A program made the translations under genes and the position numbers. From Martinezella lusitana (GTDB lineage Bacteria > Pseudomonadota > Alphaproteobacteria > Rhizobiales > Rhizobiaceae), in assembly GCF_016901135.1 (NCBI RefSeq), contig NZ_JAFEVL010000036.1:1-64000 (forward strand): a stretch of DNA of 64,000 nucleotides. The letters are read 5' to 3'. Positions 61,742 through 64,000 of this stretch are shown here, piece after piece (position 1 is the stretch's first letter; every line of letters starts with the position of its first letter). Under the pieces are notes generated by a model. That model was not told the DNA's origin. It saw only the letters and a program-made list of their open reading frames with translations, and searched no databases.

Positions 61742-62656
61742 ATGCCAACGATCATCGACGGAAAAAAGACGGCGGCCTCGGTAGTCGAGGCTGTCAAGCA
61801 GGCTGCCTTCGACATCGAGAGCCGTACATCAGTTAAGCCCGGCCTGGCCGTGATCATTGTTGGTGACGACCCGGCAAGTCATACTTACGTCGCAGCCAAA
61901 AGCCGCATGGCGAAGGATTGCGGCTTCAACTCTGTGCAGTACACTCTGTCAGAGGACACTTCCCAGGACGAAATTCTCCGTCTCGTCAGCCAGCTCAATG
62001 CCGCGCCGGAAATCCACGGGATCCTCGTCCAGCTTCCTCTCCCGCGTCATCTTGATTCGGAGCTTGTCGTCCAATCTATCCTGCCAACGAAGGATGTGGA
62101 CGGTCTCAACGTCACAAATGCTGGAAAATTGGCGACCGGAGATCTTTCAACGGGACTCGTTTCGTGCACGCCAGCAGGCGCGATGTTGCTTGTTCGGCAG
62201 ATCCACGGCGGAGATCTCTCCGGTCTGACGGCAGTCGTCATCGGACGTTCGAACCTATTCGGTAAGCCCATGGTACAGCTCCTGTTGAACGCAAACGCGA
62301 CGGTCACGATCGCTCATTCGCGGACCAAGGATCTGGCCTCCCATGCCAAAAGCGCGGATATTCTGGTCGTGGCAGTCGGCCGCGCGGAGATGGTTCGAGC
62401 AGCCTGGGTGAAGCCCGGCGCCACGATTATCGACGTTGGCATTAATCGGACAAACTCGAACGAGCGTCCCAGACTTGTGGGCGATGTCGCGTTCGGAGAA
62501 TGCGCAGAGGTTGCGGGTGCGATCACCCCGGTTCCAGGTGGTGTCGGCCCGATGACCATCGCGATGCTGATGGCGAATACTGTTATTGCGGCCAGCCGCA
62601 CGTTGAACCTCGAAAGCTCGCCGGCCCTTCGCGACGTAGGAGTACAGGTCCGATGA
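61742..62656 (+). CDS. folD: Methylenetetrahydrofolate dehydrogenase/cyclohydrolase
   Basis: A 304-residue Fol[21 protein letters not shown] (folate site Tyr and Lys), [60 protein letters not shown] and [20 protein letters not shown]. It turns methylene-THF into 10-formyl-THF, linking the demethylase to PurU. ATG 61742 lies one base after the purU stop; the longer overlapping frame is not supported. Ends with an ATGA overlap into the next gene. Confidence 0.95.
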   Translation: MPTIIDGKKTAASVVEAVKQAAFDIESRTSVKPGLAVIIVGDDPASHTYVAAKSRMAKDCGFNSVQYTLSEDTSQDEILRLVSQLNAAPEIHGILVQLPLPRHLDSELVVQSILPTKDVDGLNVTNAGKLATGDLSTGLVSCTPAGAMLLVRQIHGGDLSGLTAVVIGRSNLFGKPMVQLLLNANATVTIAHSRTKDLASHAKSADILVVAVGRAEMVRAAWVKPGATIIDVGINRTNSNERPRLVGDVAFGECAEVAGAITPVPGGVGPMTIAMLMANTVIAASRTLNLESSPALRDVGVQVR

Positions 62657-64000
62657 CTGATGCGCGCGAGAGCACGGAATTCGACGTGGTGATCGTCGGC
62701 GGCGGTCCTGCCGGTCTTTCGGCGGCGATCAGGCTGAAGCAGGTCAATGCGGATCTTTCGGTCGTCGTGCTGGAAAAAGGCGCCGAAGTCGGCGCGCATA
62801 TCCTGTCGGGCGCCGTCGTCGATCCGATCGGTATCGATGCCCTGCTGCCCGGCTGGCGCGAAGAAAGCGATCACCCCTTCAAGACCGAGGTGACGGACGA
62901 CCACTTCCTGCTGCTCGGACCGGCCAGCTCAATCCGTCTTCCTAACTTCGCCATGCCGCCGCTGATGAACAACCACGGCAACTACATCGTCTCGCTCGGC
63001 AACGTCTGTCGCTGGCTGGCGGGCCACGCAGAAGCGCTTGGTGTCGAAATCTATCCAGGCTTTGCGGCGACCGAAGTGCTCTACAACAGCGAGGGCGCTG
63101 TCATCGGCGTCGCCACAGGCGACATGGGCATCGAGAAGAATGGCGAACCCGGCCCGAACTATACCCGCGGCATGGAACTGCTTGGCAAGTACGTTTTGAT
63201 CGGCGAAGGCGTGCGCGGCTCACTCGCCAAGCAGTTGATTGCCAAGTTCGATCTTTCCAGGGATCGCGAGCCGCAGAAGTTCGGCATCGGCATTAAGGAA
63301 CTCTGGCAGGTGAAGCCGGAGAACCACCGCCAAGGTCTCGTGCAGCACTCCTTCGGCTGGCCGCTCGGCATGAAGACCGGTGGCGGCTCGTTCCTCTATC
63401 ATCTCGCAGACAATCTCGTCGCCGTCGGCTTCGTCGTTCACTTGAACTACAAGAACCCCTATCTCTATCCCTTCGAGGAATTTCAGCGCTTCAAGACGCA
63501 TCCGGCGATCCGCAGTACTTTCGAAGGCGGCAAGCGGCTTTCCTATGGCGCCCGCGCGATCACCGAGGGCGGCTACCAGTCGGTGCCGAAGCTGACCTTC
63601 CCCGGCGGCGCTCTGATTGGCTGTTCCGCCGGTCTGGTCAACGTGCCGCGCATCAAGGGCAGCCACAACGCCGTGCTCTCCGGCATGCTGGCGGCCGACC
63701 GCATTGCCACTGCCATCGAAGCCGGCCGTGCCAATGACGAAGTGGTCGAGATCGAAAACGACTGGCGTTCAAGCGATATCGGCAAGGACCTGAAGCGGGT
63801 GCGCAACGTCAAGCCGCTGTGGTCGAAGTTCGGCACGGCGATCGGCGTTGGTCTCGGCGGTCTCGACATGTGGACCAACCAGATTTTCGGCTTCTCTTTC
63901 TTCGGCACGCTGAAGCAGGGCAAGACCGATGCCGCCTCGCTGGAGCCGGCATCGATGCACAAAAAGATCGATTATCCGAAGCCGGATGGCGTCCTCACCT
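62653..64000 (+). CDS. Electron transfer flavoprotein-ubiquinone oxidoreductase, cut by window end
   Basis: An open frame of 449 codons running off the window, with ATG 62653 overlapping the folD stop. [57 protein letters not shown] and [20 protein letters not shown] are typical of ETF-QO. The complete enzyme is about 550 residues with a C-terminal 4Fe-4S cluster, so the cluster domain lies outside. It passes electrons from ETF to ubiquinone and completes the demethylation module. Confidence 0.95.
   Translation, partial: MTDARESTEFDVVIVGGGPAGLSAAIRLKQVNADLSVVVLEKGAEVGAHILSGAVVDPIGIDALLPGWREESDHPFKTEVTDDHFLLLGPASSIRLPNFAMPPLMNNHGNYIVSLGNVCRWLAGHAEALGVEIYPGFAATEVLYNSEGAVIGVATGDMGIEKNGEPGPNYTRGMELLGKYVLIGEGVRGSLAKQLIAKFDLSRDREPQKFGIGIKELWQVKPENHRQGLVQHSFGWPLGMKTGGGSFLYHLADNLVAVGFVVHLNYKNPYLYPFEEFQRFKTHPAIRSTFEGGKRLSYGARAITEGGYQSVPKLTFPGGALIGCSAGLVNVPRIKGSHNAVLSGMLAADRIATAIEAGRANDEVVEIENDWRSSDIGKDLKRVRNVKPLWSKFGTAIGVGLGGLDMWTNQIFGFSFFGTLKQGKTDAASLEPASMHKKIDYPKPDGVLT

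Overview
The window looks like DNA from a Rhizobiaceae-type alphaproteobacterium (order Hyphomicrobiales). This rests on SyrB-like proteins, a MucR/Ros paralogue, a DUF1127 gene followed by CCUCCUCCC-loop RNAs, a Bradyrhizobium-type D-tartrate dehydratase and moderately high GC. No rRNA, tRNA, CRISPR array, intact transposase or complete replication module was seen. I cannot tell chromosome from large plasmid; the many gene relics and the loosely packed left half suggest an accessory region or secondary replicon.

Layout. 0-10 kb holds small, mostly uncharacterised genes: a DUF1127 gene with a tandem anti-Shine-Dalgarno RNA array, a DnaQ-like exonuclease, three SyrB-like coiled-coil proteins, a PRC-barrel protein, a NUDIX hydrolase and several small proteins. 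10.8-17 kb is a self-contained peptide-export locus: a Gly/Ser-rich precursor with a double-glycine leader, a HlyD-type adaptor, a C39-peptidase ABC exporter, a PKHD-type 2OG-Fe(II) hydroxylase and a periplasmic TPR protein. 17-21.5 kb is a two-component system (response regulator and hybrid histidine kinase, convergent) with a secreted molybdopterin-fold-like protein and a RepL-like winged-helix protein. 21.5-27 kb is sparse, with orphan genes, a degenerate MucR paralogue, strong palindromes and an orphan terminator.

27-34.3 kb carries redox and stress genes (Ohr/OsmC, SDR with divergent TetR, HxlR with two tandem F420-reductase-like oxidoreductases, an LLM flavin monooxygenase) around a small graveyard of inositol-type genes (truncated RpiR regulator, broken Gfo/Idh/MocA genes). 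34.6-41.2 kb is a tartrate module: D-tartrate dehydratase, a tartrate/isopropylmalate-type dehydrogenase, a TctABC transporter and a divergent LysR.

41.6-50 kb is a LysR-linked operon for the lower 2-aminoadipate branch of lysine catabolism: aminoadipate-semialdehyde dehydrogenase, aminotransferase, 2-oxoadipate dioxygenase/decarboxylase (HglS) and an FAD/Fe-S D-2-hydroxyglutarate dehydrogenase, together leading to 2-oxoglutarate. 50.6-55.6 kb is a polar amino-acid ABC transporter with an Asp/Glu-racemase-like protein and an aldo/keto reductase. After a divergent LysR gene, 56.6-64 kb encodes a dimethylglycine-dehydrogenase-like demethylase, EtfB, EtfA, PurU, FolD and ETF-ubiquinone oxidoreductase (cut by the window end). 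This is a full route from N-methyl groups to formate and the quinone pool. Closely similar LysR-type boxes lie in front of the ABC operon and the demethylase operon, suggesting uptake and demethylation are co-regulated.

The most unusual system is the peptide-export and hydroxylase locus. The DUF1127/anti-SD RNA array and the juxtaposition of N-demethylation with 2-aminoadipate catabolism are next.
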